Assembly (NCBI GenBank): GCA_963579135.1
Contig: CAUZFB010000006.1
Location: forward strand, 1 to 64,000
DNA from: CALGTL01 sp963579135
Lineage (GTDB): Bacteria; Chloroflexota; Dehalococcoidia; Lucifugimonadales; Australimonadaceae
Length of the DNA stretch: 64,000 nt
Direction of reading: 5' to 3'
The notes beneath the pieces were generated by a model. The model saw only the letters and a program-made list of their open reading frames with translations, was not told the origin of the DNA and did no database searches. Each line of letters starts with the position of its first letter. The stretch's first letter is position 1. Positions 25,485 through 33,929 of the stretch are shown in pieces. Made by a program: the position numbers and the translations under genes.

Positions 25485-26175
25485 CGCCGAACCTGTACCC
25501 GGCGCCGTACACCGTTTGGATGTACTTCGGGTGGGCTACCTGGCCTTCCAACTTGCGTCGGAGGTTGGACACGTGAGTGTCCACCGTGCGATCAAAGCCT
25601 TCGAACTCGTCGCCAAACACACGGGAGATGATGTGCTCGCGGCTGAAGATACGGCCAGGTTCTGCCATAAGAATGCGTAGGATCCCGACCTCAGTGGGCG
25701 TGAGCTTGATGCGCAGGCCGTTGACCTCAGCGACGTGCTTGGTGACGTCGAGGGTCACACCGTCGAGGGCGAGAATCTTGGGCCCTGTGTCTTCCTGCAA
25801 GCGAACGGCGCGCCGAAGCACCGCTCGGACACGGGCGGCTAGCTCGCGTGGGCTGAAGGGTTTGGTCATGTAGTCATCGGCGCCGATGTCGAGGCCCATG
25901 AGGCGATCCTCCTCTTCGACCCGGGCGGTGAGCATGATGACGGCGATGTCGGACTCGGTGCGCAGGGCGCGGCAAACGGCGATGCCGTCGAGTTTGGGGA
26001 GCATGAGATCGAGGACGACGAGATTGGGCTTGCGCTCGCGAGCGATCCGTAGGCCTTCTTCGCCGTCGGCCGCAGTCAGCACTCGATGGCCGTCGCGCTT
26101 GAGGTAGCGCTCGACGAAAGCGGTGGTCGTTGGGTCGTCTTCGACGATGAGTACGGTGCTTGGCACGATCTTCAC
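25477..26175 (-). CDS. OmpR/PhoB-family response regulator
   Basis: A 232-residue regulator. The receiver has the acidic pair in LIVEDDP, phosphorylated Asp56 (LVVLDLMLP), Thr in MLTARV and Lys in YMTKPFSP. The winged helix has LTPTEVGILRILM, FSREHIISRVFG and RTVDTHVSNLRRKL. The start is GTG at 26175, followed by AAGATCGTGCC. It is the first gene of the six-gene operon, and the promoter region upstream contains an inverted repeat that could be its own operator. Confidence 0.93.
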   Translation of the reverse strand: MKIVPSTVLIVEDDPTTTAFVERYLKRDGHRVLTAADGEEGLRIARERKPNLVVLDLMLPKLDGIAVCRALRTESDIAVIMLTARVEEEDRLMGLDIGADDYMTKPFSPRELAARVRAVLRRAVRLQEDTGPKILALDGVTLDVTKHVAEVNGLRIKLTPTEVGILRILMAEPGRIFSREHIISRVFGDEFEGFDRTVDTHVSNLRRKLEGQVAHPKYIQTVYGAGYRFGDA

Positions 26176-26176
26176 T

Positions 26177-26239
26177 CTTCATGCTTCCCTGGGAGAGAAC
26201 AGTTCCGTTATAGAGCAATATTGTCAAGGAAGTATGAAG
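26177..26239. promoter_or_regulatory. Inverted repeat and TTGACA box in the regulator-cupin divergent region
   Basis: CTTCATGCTTCC at 26177-26188 and GGAAGTATGAAG at 26228-26239 form a 12-bp inverted repeat with one mismatch, centres about 51 bp apart. On the minus strand TTGACA (complement of 26222-26227) could be the -35 element of the regulator operon. The placement just before the regulator start suits autoregulation; this is inferred from position only. Confidence 0.45.
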
Positions 26240-26308
26240 CCTATTAACCTGATTTGGGTTGCGCCATTCGGCCGTAGGCGGACCCATCACTTATCTCAGG
26301 AGGTGGTT

Positions 26309-26608
26309 GTGGTTTACGTAGACCCTACGGAGGTTGCACCCGAGAATTACAAGACAGTCTGGCAAGAGGGCCCCAGACGTGTTGTTGAAATGCGGTTGAA
26401 GTCGGGAGAGATAGACACCCAGCACTCACATCCCGACATGGTTGCTTACTTTGTGAAAGGCGGCAAACTCAGAGTGCACTTGGAGAATGGGGAGTTCACA
26501 GAAGCGGATTATCCGGATGGTTTCGTTATGCCGCATGAACCTTGGACACATACGATGGAGAACGTGGGCACAACCGATGTTTTCGTAATCATCTTTGAGA
26601 CGAAGTAG
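26309..26608 (+). CDS. Small cupin-domain protein
   Basis: A 99-residue single cupin. VEMRLKSGEIDTQHSHPDM supplies the first metal motif (His-x-His region), GGKLRVHLENGE the central strands, and PDGFVMPHEPWTHTMENVG the second motif. The open frame extends back to 26123, but GTG at 26309 has a full AGGAGG five bases upstream, so I start there. Cupins of this size are metal-binding isomerases, dioxygenases or sugar- and acid-binding proteins; none can be chosen here. It diverges from the response regulator and is followed by a terminator. Confidence 0.8.
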   Translation: MVYVDPTEVAPENYKTVWQEGPRRVVEMRLKSGEIDTQHSHPDMVAYFVKGGKLRVHLENGEFTEADYPDGFVMPHEPWTHTMENVGTTDVFVIIFETK

Positions 26609-26635
26609 CGCAAACTTCAAGTTAGATTGGGAATG

Positions 26636-26673
26636 AAGAAGAAGGGCCGCTGTAACTAGCGGCCCTTCTTCTT
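26636..26673. terminator. Intrinsic terminator after the cupin gene
   Basis: A perfect 16-bp inverted repeat (AAGAAGAAGGGCCGCT and its complement) with a six-base loop lies 28 bases after the cupin stop; the 3' arm ends in CTTCTT. Confidence 0.9.
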
Positions 26674-26728
26674 TGGTGGTGTGGACCGCTTACTCGGGGG
26701 TTAGCGCATCTGGGGAAGGGACGGTGAC

Positions 26729-26770
26729 GGGTCCTTCGCGGGCCTCTCCTCGTGTCCGGATGACGTTAGG
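26729..26770. repeat. Degenerate interspersed repeat, copy 2
   Basis: It reads GGGTCCTTCGCGGGCC, then CTCGTGTCCGGATGACGTTA. Compare the copy at 32534-32580 (GGATTCTTCGCGGACTCC, then CTCAGAATGACGTTA) and the one at 16888-16935. The gap from the terminator to the VOC gene holds nothing else I can identify. Confidence 0.4.
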
Positions 26771-26911
26771 GCGAGGCGCCTCGTATGAGGATGGCGTTAA
26801 CCGGGGAGCGGGCGCCGGTTGCGGGCTGTTGGTCGGGCTATTGAACATCGGTTGGCGGCGCGCGACAATTCGGCGCAGTTGGAACCGGCCGGATTCGAAA
26901 AAGGGGTAGCT

Positions 26912-27328
26912 ATGGGCATGGGCATCAGCGGAGTGAATCACGTTGCGTCGCTGGCGAGGAACATGGACGAGACGGTTGCGTTCTATGGTGAGGTGCTCGA
27001 CGTGGGCATAAAGCGAATCGCGTCTGACGCGCCCAACCATAAACATTACGTGTTCGACCTGGGCGGCGGTGCGACGCTCGATTTCTTCGAAGCCGCATCC
27101 AGCGTGGCCGAGAGCACTCGCGATGCGATCGGTGGGCTGAACCACCTTGCGCTTACTACCCATCCGGAGTTCATTGCCACAGTGGAGGCGAGGCTGGTTG
27201 ACCGCGACTGGGAGTTCCGCCCAGAGGAGCGCGCGGGCCAACGCACGATCTATTTCAAGGACCCCAACGGAATCACGCTGCAGTTGTACCCGGAGACGGG
27301 TGGGACGCGCGCGGGGCCGGGGGGCTAG
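26912..27328 (+). CDS. VOC-family metalloenzyme (glyoxalase/extradiol-type fold)
   Basis: A 138-residue protein starting MGMGISGVNHVASLARN. The first beta-alpha-beta module has His in GVNHVASL and DETVAFYGEVLDVGI. The second has His in GGLNHLALTT and Glu in ITLQLYPETGG, with YFKDPNGITLQLY typical of glyoxalase and dioxygenase members. It is probably a metal-dependent lyase, dioxygenase or resistance protein. The frame is open upstream to 26819, but the ATG at 26912 with AAGGGG before it fits the domain boundary. Confidence 0.82.
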   Translation: MGMGISGVNHVASLARNMDETVAFYGEVLDVGIKRIASDAPNHKHYVFDLGGGATLDFFEAASSVAESTRDAIGGLNHLALTTHPEFIATVEARLVDRDWEFRPEERAGQRTIYFKDPNGITLQLYPETGGTRAGPGG

Positions 27329-27345
27329 GGTCGGCCGTGCCTGGC

Positions 27346-27912
27346 TTAGACCGGGAGGGTGCCGACGTCGGGTTCGACGTTGAAAGCGTTGAGTGTGCCG
27401 GCGATCATCGAGTAGTAGCCGGCGGTGGCGGTGAGGTCGACGGTCGCCTTGTCCCCGAAGCGGTCGTTGGCTGTTTTGAACGTGGCGTCGGATACGCGGT
27501 GGTTGTTGAGCAACTCTGACACGTAGTTGAAGACGATGGTTTCGTCGGGCGCGAGGCCAGCAGGCGCCGTGCGGTCGCGGATGGCCGCGATGGCCTCGGG
27601 ACGGGTTCCGGCTTCGGCTTCGGCGATTTTTTGGTGGGCGGTCCACTCGTACTGGCAATCCCAGAAGCGAGCGGTCGTGAGGATGGCGACCTCACGAAGG
27701 TCGTCGGGCAGGGTGGTCTCGAAACGGATGTAGGCGCCGGTGTGGGCGATGCGCTGGGCGACGTCAGGGCTGTGGAGAAGCATGGCGAAGGGGCCACGGA
27801 CCGCTCCGCGACTACCGGCAATCTCGTCGAAGATGTGCTGCTGGTCGGCGGGTAGGTTGTCGCGCTCGATCTGGGAAAGCCTTGCGGTTGCCTTGGGTAG
27901 TTCTGCCATCAT
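27346..27912 (-). CDS. Carboxymuconolactone decarboxylase-family (AhpD-fold) protein
   Basis: A 188-residue all-helical protein. FAMLLHSPDVAQRIAHTGAY, LREVAILTTARFWDCQYEW and AHQKIAEAEAG form the CMD domain. The redox CxxC of AhpD is absent: only one Cys appears (WDCQYEWTAH), so it is not a typical peroxidase partner. CMD proteins without CxxC include 4-carboxymuconolactone decarboxylases and many of unknown role. It converges with the VOC gene and diverges from the acyl-CoA dehydrogenase pair. Confidence 0.83.
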   Translation of the reverse strand: MMAELPKATARLSQIERDNLPADQQHIFDEIAGSRGAVRGPFAMLLHSPDVAQRIAHTGAYIRFETTLPDDLREVAILTTARFWDCQYEWTAHQKIAEAEAGTRPEAIAAIRDRTAPAGLAPDETIVFNYVSELLNNHRVSDATFKTANDRFGDKATVDLTATAGYYSMIAGTLNAFNVEPDVGTLPV

Positions 27913-27964
27913 CTGCTCCTGATTGCGCGTTGGTTTCGAGGCGTGAGTTTAGCAGCCACGTGCG

Positions 27965-27970
27965 TATAAT
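27965..27970 (+). promoter_or_regulatory. -10 box of the acyl-CoA dehydrogenase operon
   Basis: A consensus TATAAT lies 22 bases upstream of the ATG at 27993, with GGAGG between. The -35 region is weak (GTTTAG-like). Confidence 0.5.
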
Positions 27971-27992
27971 GGCGCGACTTTCTGGAGGCCAA

Positions 27993-29216
27993 ATGGACTT
28001 CGAGTACAGGTACTCTGCTGAGCAGGACGCTTTTCGGCGCGAAGTGCGGACGTTTTTCGACGCTCGTGTGCCCGTGGAACGTCGTGGGCCGGTGGATCCA
28101 GAGTCGCTGGACGACGATACGTTCTCGTATTTCCGCGAGGTGCATAAGGAGATGGGCGCGCGCGGGTGGTTGTACCCGACGTACCCGAAGGAGTACGGCG
28201 GCGGTGGGATGACGGCGGATCACGAGATGGTCATCGAAGAGGAGATGGCGCGCCGTAATATACCGAGGCATTTCTCCAACGGGTTGGTACTGCCTTCAAT
28301 CCTGGTGTGGGGTACCGAGGAGCAGAAGGTGCGCTTCCTGACGCCGCTGCTTACGGGCCAGGAGACCTGCTACCAGACGTTCAGCGAGTCGCAAGCGGGG
28401 TCGGACCTGGCGGCGATCAGCAGCACTGCGGTGCGTCATGGCGATGATTGGGTGATCAACGGCCACAAGTTGTTCATCACAGGGATCCGCGAGCCGGACC
28501 TGATGTACGGCCCGTTCGTGACACAGCCCGATGGCGCTCGGCACCACAACATGGGCTATTTCCTTATCCCGTATCCGACACCCGGTGTGACGCTGACGCG
28601 GATGGTGCTGCTGAATGGGCCCGGGCAATTGTTCATCAATTTCGACAACGTCAGAGTGCCCGCCGAAAACCTGCTGGGCGGTCCGAACGAGGGGTGGCAG
28701 GTGGCGGCGACAACGCTGGAGCAAGAGCATGGCGGTCGTGGCGCGGCGTTCTCGGGGGACGAGGATACGCAGGAGCTGCTGCAGTACGTGCGCGAGACGA
28801 AGCGTAACGGCGTGGCGATCAGTTCCGATCCGACGGTCCGCTTGAATGCGATTGATAACTACATCGAAAGCCAGATCCACCGATTGCTGGAGACGCGCAA
28901 CTTCTGGATGTATGTCACTAAGAGAGAGATGACGTATCACGGGGCGCAGAGCGCGCTGTGGCGCAAAGAGTTCAAGGTGCGCAATGCCGTTCGCGAGGCG
29001 GCCATCATGGGTCCATACGCATTGCTGGACCATACCGACGATGCGACGGTGAACGGTGGGTCCGCAGAGGTACGTCAGCGCCGCAATGTGGCGTGGACAC
29101 ACCCGGGAGGCACGCCCGAGATTATGCGATTGATTATCGCGAGGCGGCTGGGAATCAGCCGTACGCGTGAACGTGCGGCACCCACACCCTCGACGGCGAC
29201 GGCCTACACGGGCTAG
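27993..29216 (+). CDS. Acyl-CoA dehydrogenase, first of a pair
   Basis: A 407-residue flavoprotein. It starts MDFEYRYSAEQDAFRREVR at an ATG with GGAGG six bases upstream; the longer frame to 27882 crosses the promoter and is rejected. YPKEYGGGGMT, QTFSESQAGSDLAAISSTAV (flavin and substrate loop), NGHKLFITG and a C-terminal helical domain ending PEIMRLIIARRLG match the family. Pairs of unlike dehydrogenases encoded together often make heterodimers, as in bacterial steroid side-chain and branched-acyl degradation. The partner starts seven bases downstream. Confidence 0.9.
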   Translation: MDFEYRYSAEQDAFRREVRTFFDARVPVERRGPVDPESLDDDTFSYFREVHKEMGARGWLYPTYPKEYGGGGMTADHEMVIEEEMARRNIPRHFSNGLVLPSILVWGTEEQKVRFLTPLLTGQETCYQTFSESQAGSDLAAISSTAVRHGDDWVINGHKLFITGIREPDLMYGPFVTQPDGARHHNMGYFLIPYPTPGVTLTRMVLLNGPGQLFINFDNVRVPAENLLGGPNEGWQVAATTLEQEHGGRGAAFSGDEDTQELLQYVRETKRNGVAISSDPTVRLNAIDNYIESQIHRLLETRNFWMYVTKREMTYHGAQSALWRKEFKVRNAVREAAIMGPYALLDHTDDATVNGGSAEVRQRRNVAWTHPGGTPEIMRLIIARRLGISRTRERAAPTPSTATAYTG

Positions 29217-29223
29217 GACATCT

Positions 29224-30360
29224 ATGGACCTGGCACTCAACGAAACGCAGCTGATGCTCCAGAGCATGGCTCGCGAGTTCCTGTCGAACGAGGTACCGAA
29301 GACGGCCGTGCGGGCCATCGACGAGAGTGCGACGGGGTTCTCGGCCGAGCTTTGGCAGAAGATCACCGATCTCGGCTGGGCGGGGATGGGCGTTGCCGAG
29401 GAGCATGGTGGCACAGGTAACTCGTTAGCAGACCTGGCGTCGGTGTTCGAGGCGTTGGGCGAGGCGGCGTGCCCGAGCCCGCTGCTGTCGCAGGCTTTCG
29501 CTGCCCACGTGATCCAGGCCGTGGCGACCCCAGACCAGCAGGCAGCGTTGCTCCCCCGGATCGCGACGGCGGAGCGCCTGTATGCTGTTGCCATCACGGA
29601 GCGTGATTACGGCTGGGGCGCGTGCGCGGCGCAGATGTGTGGCGGTGTCGACGGTGACCGCGTCGTCATCGGGGGAACCAAAATGTTCGTTCCTTACGCT
29701 GCAGTGGCCGACGAGTTGCTGGTGTTGGTGCGGACGAGTGACGCCAACGAGTCAGAGCAGGGGCTGACCCTTGCACGCGTCGTACGTACGGCGCCAGGGA
29801 TTGACGTGCGCCGCCAGCGTGGCTGGTTGGGTGAGCCGGTGTGCGAGGTGACCTTCGACGAGGTGCGCGCCGAGGTGATTGGCACGCCTGGCCAAGCGTG
29901 GCCCGGTGTCGAGACGGCGCTCGATCGGACGGTCGTGCTGCTGTCGGCGTTCATGTTAGGGGGCACGCAGGCGGTGCTGGATATGTCGGTGGAGTACAGC
30001 AAGGCGCGGATGGCGTTCGGTCAGCCCATCGGGACGTTCCAGCGGGTGCAGGACCTGATTATTAAGGCGCTGAATGATGCGGATGCGATTCGCTGGACGA
30101 CCTATGAGGCGTTGTGGAAGCTGGACGAAGGCCGTCAAGATTCGGGGTTGGCGGCGTCGATGGCGAAGGCTGTGGCGTCGGAGGGATTCGACCGGGCGTG
30201 TGAGAACGCGCACTACGTCCACGCTGGAGCGGGCATGGACCTCGACTACGGCCTGACGAATCACACTAAGCGTTCGAAGTTCTACGGCCACTACCTGGGC
30301 GACGCGAATCACCACAAGATGCGCATGGCGCGCTCGCTGGGCCTGGGGGGGCCATCATGA
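29224..30360 (+). CDS. Acyl-CoA dehydrogenase, second of a pair
   Basis: A 378-residue protein beginning MDLALNETQLMLQSMAREF. The middle contains GMGVAEEHGGTGNSL, YAVAITERDYGWGA and CEVTFDEVRAEVIG. The C-terminal domain has EYSKARMAFGQPIGTFQRVQ and HAGAGMDLDYGL. Loop residues that bind substrate are less canonical than in the preceding gene, as expected if the two form one alpha2beta2 enzyme (inference). Its stop overlaps the start of a methyltransferase remnant (ATGA). Confidence 0.88.
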   Translation: MDLALNETQLMLQSMAREFLSNEVPKTAVRAIDESATGFSAELWQKITDLGWAGMGVAEEHGGTGNSLADLASVFEALGEAACPSPLLSQAFAAHVIQAVATPDQQAALLPRIATAERLYAVAITERDYGWGACAAQMCGGVDGDRVVIGGTKMFVPYAAVADELLVLVRTSDANESEQGLTLARVVRTAPGIDVRRQRGWLGEPVCEVTFDEVRAEVIGTPGQAWPGVETALDRTVVLLSAFMLGGTQAVLDMSVEYSKARMAFGQPIGTFQRVQDLIIKALNDADAIRWTTYEALWKLDEGRQDSGLAASMAKAVASEGFDRACENAHYVHAGAGMDLDYGLTNHTKRSKFYGHYLGDANHHKMRMARSLGLGGPS

Positions 30361-30642
30361 GCTGCCAACACTGCGTTGGAATCGAGCAGTTCTTCGACAC
30401 CCAACAGGCGCAGAAAGACCTGCGAGGCTACCGGTCCGAGGGGCCGATGAAAGCGGCGCAGATGCTGCTGCAAGCGCTGGAACAGGCGGGTGTCGACGGG
30501 TCGGCGTCTGCTGGACATCGACGCTGGCGTAGGTGTGTTGCAGCATGAGTTGCTAAAAGCGGGGCGCGAAGGTACCGTCGGGGTCGAAGGCTCGACCGCG
30601 TACATCGCAGCGGCGCAGGAGGAGTCGGAGCACGCCAAGTAG
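30357..30642 (+). pseudogene. Frameshifted and truncated SAM-dependent methyltransferase
   Basis: Frame one reads MSCQHCVGIEQFFDTQQAQK, then LRGYRSEGP and MLLQALEQAGVDGS, and ends at 30548 in noise. Near 30503 the sense moves to another frame that reads RLLDIDAGVGVLQHELLKAG, VEGSTAYIAAAQEESEHAK and then stops at 30642. LLDIDAGVGV corresponds to the glycine-rich SAM motif (usually LLDIGGGVG). The two halves together match only the first ~95 residues of a class I methyltransferase, so the gene has lost its frame and most of its C-terminus. It overlaps the preceding stop and was once part of the operon. Confidence 0.7.
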
Positions 30643-30688
30643 CTACTTGGGGGAAGCGGATAGATGGTAAAGGGGAGGCTAATGCGGG

Positions 30689-31060
30689 ATGGAACCACAA
30701 CTGTTCAGTTACCAACGCCCAGATAACGACCGTTCGAAGAACCTGACGGTTCTGTGCAAGACAGATAGATTGTCGGCTGACATGCAATTGGTGGAAGAAG
30801 GGGGGGAGAATAAGCTGCATAGCCACACAGTAAGCGACGGCTTCTTCTTTGTGATGGCGGGCGCGGTGAAGTTCTACGGTGAGGGGGACGTGTTGCTGGC
30901 CGAGTTGGGGAAGGAAGAGGGGGTAGTGATGCCTCATGGCTTCAAGTACTGGTTCGAGAGTTCGGGCACGGAACCGCTGCAGATCCTGCACGTCGCCGCG
31001 AAGGACCCGAGCATCGATGACGTAAGGGTGGGCCCCAGCCGGGAGAAGTCGGGCGTCTAA
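30689..31060 (+). CDS. Cupin-domain protein
   Basis: A 123-residue single cupin: KLHSHTVSDGFFFVMAGAVK (metal His residues), then GEGDVLLAELGKEEGVVMPH and GFKYWFESSG. It has the size of small dioxygenase-like or ligand-binding cupins. GGGAGGCT-like sequence before the ATG could serve as ribosome-binding site. It converges with the enolase-superfamily gene, with a four-base stop overlap. No function can be assigned beyond the fold. Confidence 0.78.
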   Translation: MEPQLFSYQRPDNDRSKNLTVLCKTDRLSADMQLVEEGGENKLHSHTVSDGFFFVMAGAVKFYGEGDVLLAELGKEEGVVMPHGFKYWFESSGTEPLQILHVAAKDPSIDDVRVGPSREKSGV

Positions 31061-32154
31061 TGAACCCGGTAACGTTCCAAGATGGCCAGATCTGGCTCGA
31101 CGCCAAGGCCGGGGCCCTGTGGCACGTTGAGCCGGCCGCTGGTGGCGACGACGGCATCGCCGAGTGGGCTTGCTCCGAGATCGCAGTAGCGATGCTCGAC
31201 GGGCACGGCGGTTTTCATGGCTGCGACGATGTGGATGGTCGCGAGCAGGCCCGGCCCGACGAAGGGGCAATGAGGAACGGCACGCATGCCAGCGCTCTCG
31301 GCGATCTCGACCATGCGCATGACGTCGCTGATGCCGCCGTGCTTGACGACAGAAGGCTGAACGATATCGACGGCTTCGCGAGCCGCCATCCATTTGACGT
31401 CGTAGGGGTTACCGATGTTTTCGCCGTTGGCGATCGGTACCCCGCCCTCGCGGCGGACGCGCGCTAGGCCGTCGTAGTCGTCGGGGGGCGAGACGGGCTC
31501 TTCCAGCCACGCGATGTCGTAGGGCTGCATCTTCTGGGCCATGGCGATGGCCTCGTCGGGGTACCAGGCGCAGTTGACGTCGACCATCAGCGGCACGCCG
31601 GGTCCGAGCGCCTCACGCGCGGCGGCGACGGCTTCGACTGTTCTTTCGTGGAGTTTGATCTGGCGATAACCGCGCTCGTAGGCGCTGGCGGCGATGTGCT
31701 TGACGGTGGCTGGGTCGTGATAGCGGAACATGCTGGCGTAGGCCTCGACAGTTTCCTTACGTGTTCCGCCCAGGAGTTGCCAGACGGGTTTGCCTTCGAC
31801 CTTGCCCTTGATGTCCCACATGGCGATCTCAATGGCGGAAAGGGCGAAGCGTCCGGGGCCGCCTCGCATCATGTTCTGGTAACGCCGGCGCAGGTCCTCG
31901 GCGACGGCCTCGATATCGGTCGGATCCTGGCCGATGGCCAACGGGCCAACCGCGTCTGCGATGGCTGGGATGGTGACTGGGACGGTCGCGAAACTGAAGG
32001 CTTCACCCCAGCCGGTAATGCCTTCGTCTGTCTCAACCTTTACGAAAAGCGCGAGGACGTTGTCCGCGCTGTGGCCTGGGGCTGATTCCCGTTTGGGCGC
32101 ACCATCCTCGTAGGGCAATGCGACCAGGATCGGCTCAACATTCGTGATTTTCAT
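31057..32154 (-). CDS. Enolase-superfamily enzyme (mandelate racemase/muconate lactonizing group)
   Basis: A 365-residue protein. The N-terminal capping domain contains GHSADNVLALFVKVETD. The barrel has IKLHE (Lys167-x-His169), VDVNC (Asp192), WLEEP (Glu218) and GENIGNP (Glu245), the three metal ligands in order, and later HGGISD and VPHCPF. The K-x-H end of strand two differs from the K-x-K of classic mandelate racemase and suggests an acid-sugar dehydratase-like or uncharacterised subgroup. SAR202 genomes are known for large expansions of this superfamily. No sugar transporter is adjacent. Confidence 0.87.
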   Translation of the reverse strand: MKITNVEPILVALPYEDGAPKRESAPGHSADNVLALFVKVETDEGITGWGEAFSFATVPVTIPAIADAVGPLAIGQDPTDIEAVAEDLRRRYQNMMRGGPGRFALSAIEIAMWDIKGKVEGKPVWQLLGGTRKETVEAYASMFRYHDPATVKHIAASAYERGYRQIKLHERTVEAVAAAREALGPGVPLMVDVNCAWYPDEAIAMAQKMQPYDIAWLEEPVSPPDDYDGLARVRREGGVPIANGENIGNPYDVKWMAAREAVDIVQPSVVKHGGISDVMRMVEIAESAGMRAVPHCPFVGPGLLATIHIVAAMKTAVPVEHRYCDLGASPLGDAVVATSGRLNVPQGPGLGVEPDLAILERYRVH

Positions 32155-32669
32155 GGTTTCCCCGCTTCTTCATATGGCGCCAGTCGTGTGGCCGTTGACC
32201 CTAGCGTACCCAGGTGTTCGCGGATGTTACCAGCGGACCTTCCTGCTATGCAGGCGCTACCAGCGCCACTACCCGATGTCTTTGCTCGAGACAGGTCTCG
32301 TCAGCTACGACCTCAATCTTTTTCCTTCCCGTAGCATTGCGATCACCTTGTTGGAGCGTCTTTGTTTGGTTGATTCTTGCTTTGCTTCGGCTATCCATTG
32401 GGCGCGTCGCGGCCGCTGAACGACACAGTACGGGCTGTTGGCCTCTGTCGCGCTAGATCTGGGTGGGGTGGCCCCAGGTGGAGTCGTAGTTGCGTTGCTG
32501 ATCAGATGGGCCCGTTGACGAGATTGTCGGTAAGGGGTGAGGGATTCTTCGCGGACTCCGTCTCGACTCAGAATGACGTTAACGAGTGCAAGGGAGAGTT
32601 AGGGGTGACTGGCAGGGGCGACGGTGAGGCGAGTAGGCTGGGCGCGCTGGATGCGATAAGGGAGGGCCT
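32155..32669. other. 515-bp gene-free interval
   Basis: This lies between divergent genes and contains no convincing reading frame. It holds the interspersed repeat copy at 32534-32580. A -10-like hexamer for the CoA transferase is not obvious. The rest shows nothing I can identify. Confidence 0.5.
32534..32580. repeat. Degenerate interspersed repeat, copy 3
   Basis: The best-preserved of three copies: GGGTGAGGGATTCTTCGCGG, then ACTCCGTCTCGACTCAGAATGACGTT split across the unit. Related segments are at 16888 and 26729. Confidence 0.45.
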
Positions 32670-33929
32670 ATGGCAGGTGCGCTGGACGGCGTGAAGGTGC
32701 TGGAGTTCTCGGAGGTCATTGCGGCTCCGACGGCAGGAATGGTGCTGGCGGATATGGGCGCAGATGTAATCAAGGTGGAGCCGCCCTGGGGGGAGTCTTG
32801 GCGCTTGAACCTGGCGTTCGTGCCGCTGGAGAGTCGTGGGTTCATTGCGGTGAATCGAGGCAAACGCAGCCTACCGCTGGACTTGACGAAGCGAGAGGCG
32901 TTGGAGATCGCGCACGAGTTGGTGCAACAGATGGATGTGGTGCTGGTGAACTACCGGCCAGATGTGCCAGCGAAGCTGCGGATCGACTACGAGACGCTCT
33001 CAGCGATAAACCCGCGCATCGTGTACGGGGAGGCGACGGCATTCGGGAAGGAGGGGCCGCACGCGAACCGGCCAGGGTACGACCTGATTGCGCAGGCGGT
33101 TTCAGGTTTGATCGCGAACGACCAGAAATTCCTGGATGGCGTGCCAAGTTTGTACCAATCGACGCCTTTCGTGGACCTCTTCACGGGGAGCGCGCTGGCC
33201 TCAGGTGTCATCGCGGCGCTGTTCGCTCGGGAGCGCACAGGGCGAGGGCAGAAGGTCGAGACGTCACTCTTGCAGAGCGCTCTGTCGTTGCAGGGCTTAC
33301 GGTCGATCTGGATCGAGGTCTTGGATGCGGAGAGTCAAGCTGACTTTGTGGGCGACATCCAGCGGATGCGCCGCGAACGGCGTTCGATCGGCGATGCAGT
33401 GGCTCGCTACAACGAGTTCCAGGGGCGCAAGCCGGGGAATCAGCGCTACTTCTACCGGACGTATGCGACGGCTGATGGCGCTATTGCCGTCGGTTGTCTG
33501 AGCACGCCCCTCCGGAAGCGCTTGTTGGATGTGCTGGGGATCGAGGGAACGGGTGTGCTTGCGAGCACGGGGCCGAGTGACGAAGACGATGGAATCATGG
33601 AGAAGGCGGTCGAGGTTATCGCAGGCAGAACCACGGAAGAATGGGTCGTGGCGTTCGACGCGGCGGGAGTTCCCGCGGGTCAGGTAACGTTCGCCGAGGA
33701 GCTGTGGGATGACCCTCAGGTGCTGGCGAACGATATGGCGGTCGAGGTCGACCACTCGCTGGTCGGGCGCGTGCGGATGGCATCGCCGTTGGCGAAGCTG
33801 AGCGATACGTTTGTGGAGTTGAGCGTTGCATCGCCTGCGCTGGGCCAGCACACGGAGGAGATTCTTAGAGAGTTGGGCTACGACAGCGATCGTGTTGAGG
33901 CGCTTCGCCGCATGGGGGTCACGGCTTAG
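32670..33929 (+). CDS. Family III CoA transferase (CaiB/BaiF)
   Basis: A 419-residue protein with GVKVLEFSEVIAAPTAGMVL, ADMGADVIKVEPPWGESWR, NRGKRSLPLDL, NRPGYDLIAQAVSGL, GRGQKVETSLLQSALSL and ALGQHTEEILRELGY. The usual catalytic Asp of the VDxSLL(D/E) block is Glu here (VETSLLQSA), a deviation from formyl-CoA transferase. GGGAGGGCC precedes the ATG. It stands alone on its transcript. The substrate is unknown; it is one of three paralogues in the window. Confidence 0.87.
   Translation: MAGALDGVKVLEFSEVIAAPTAGMVLADMGADVIKVEPPWGESWRLNLAFVPLESRGFIAVNRGKRSLPLDLTKREALEIAHELVQQMDVVLVNYRPDVPAKLRIDYETLSAINPRIVYGEATAFGKEGPHANRPGYDLIAQAVSGLIANDQKFLDGVPSLYQSTPFVDLFTGSALASGVIAALFARERTGRGQKVETSLLQSALSLQGLRSIWIEVLDAESQADFVGDIQRMRRERRSIGDAVARYNEFQGRKPGNQRYFYRTYATADGAIAVGCLSTPLRKRLLDVLGIEGTGVLASTGPSDEDDGIMEKAVEVIAGRTTEEWVVAFDAAGVPAGQVTFAEELWDDPQVLANDMAVEVDHSLVGRVRMASPLAKLSDTFVELSVASPALGQHTEEILRELGYDSDRVEALRRMGVTA

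Noticed and set aside
26690..27658. 322-codon minus frame across the VOC and CMD genes
   Set aside because: Arg/Pro-rich translation typical of a shadow frame, and it overlaps two genes with recognisable domains.
28296..29597. 433-codon minus frame opposite the acyl-CoA dehydrogenases
   Set aside because: Antisense shadow of two well-supported genes.
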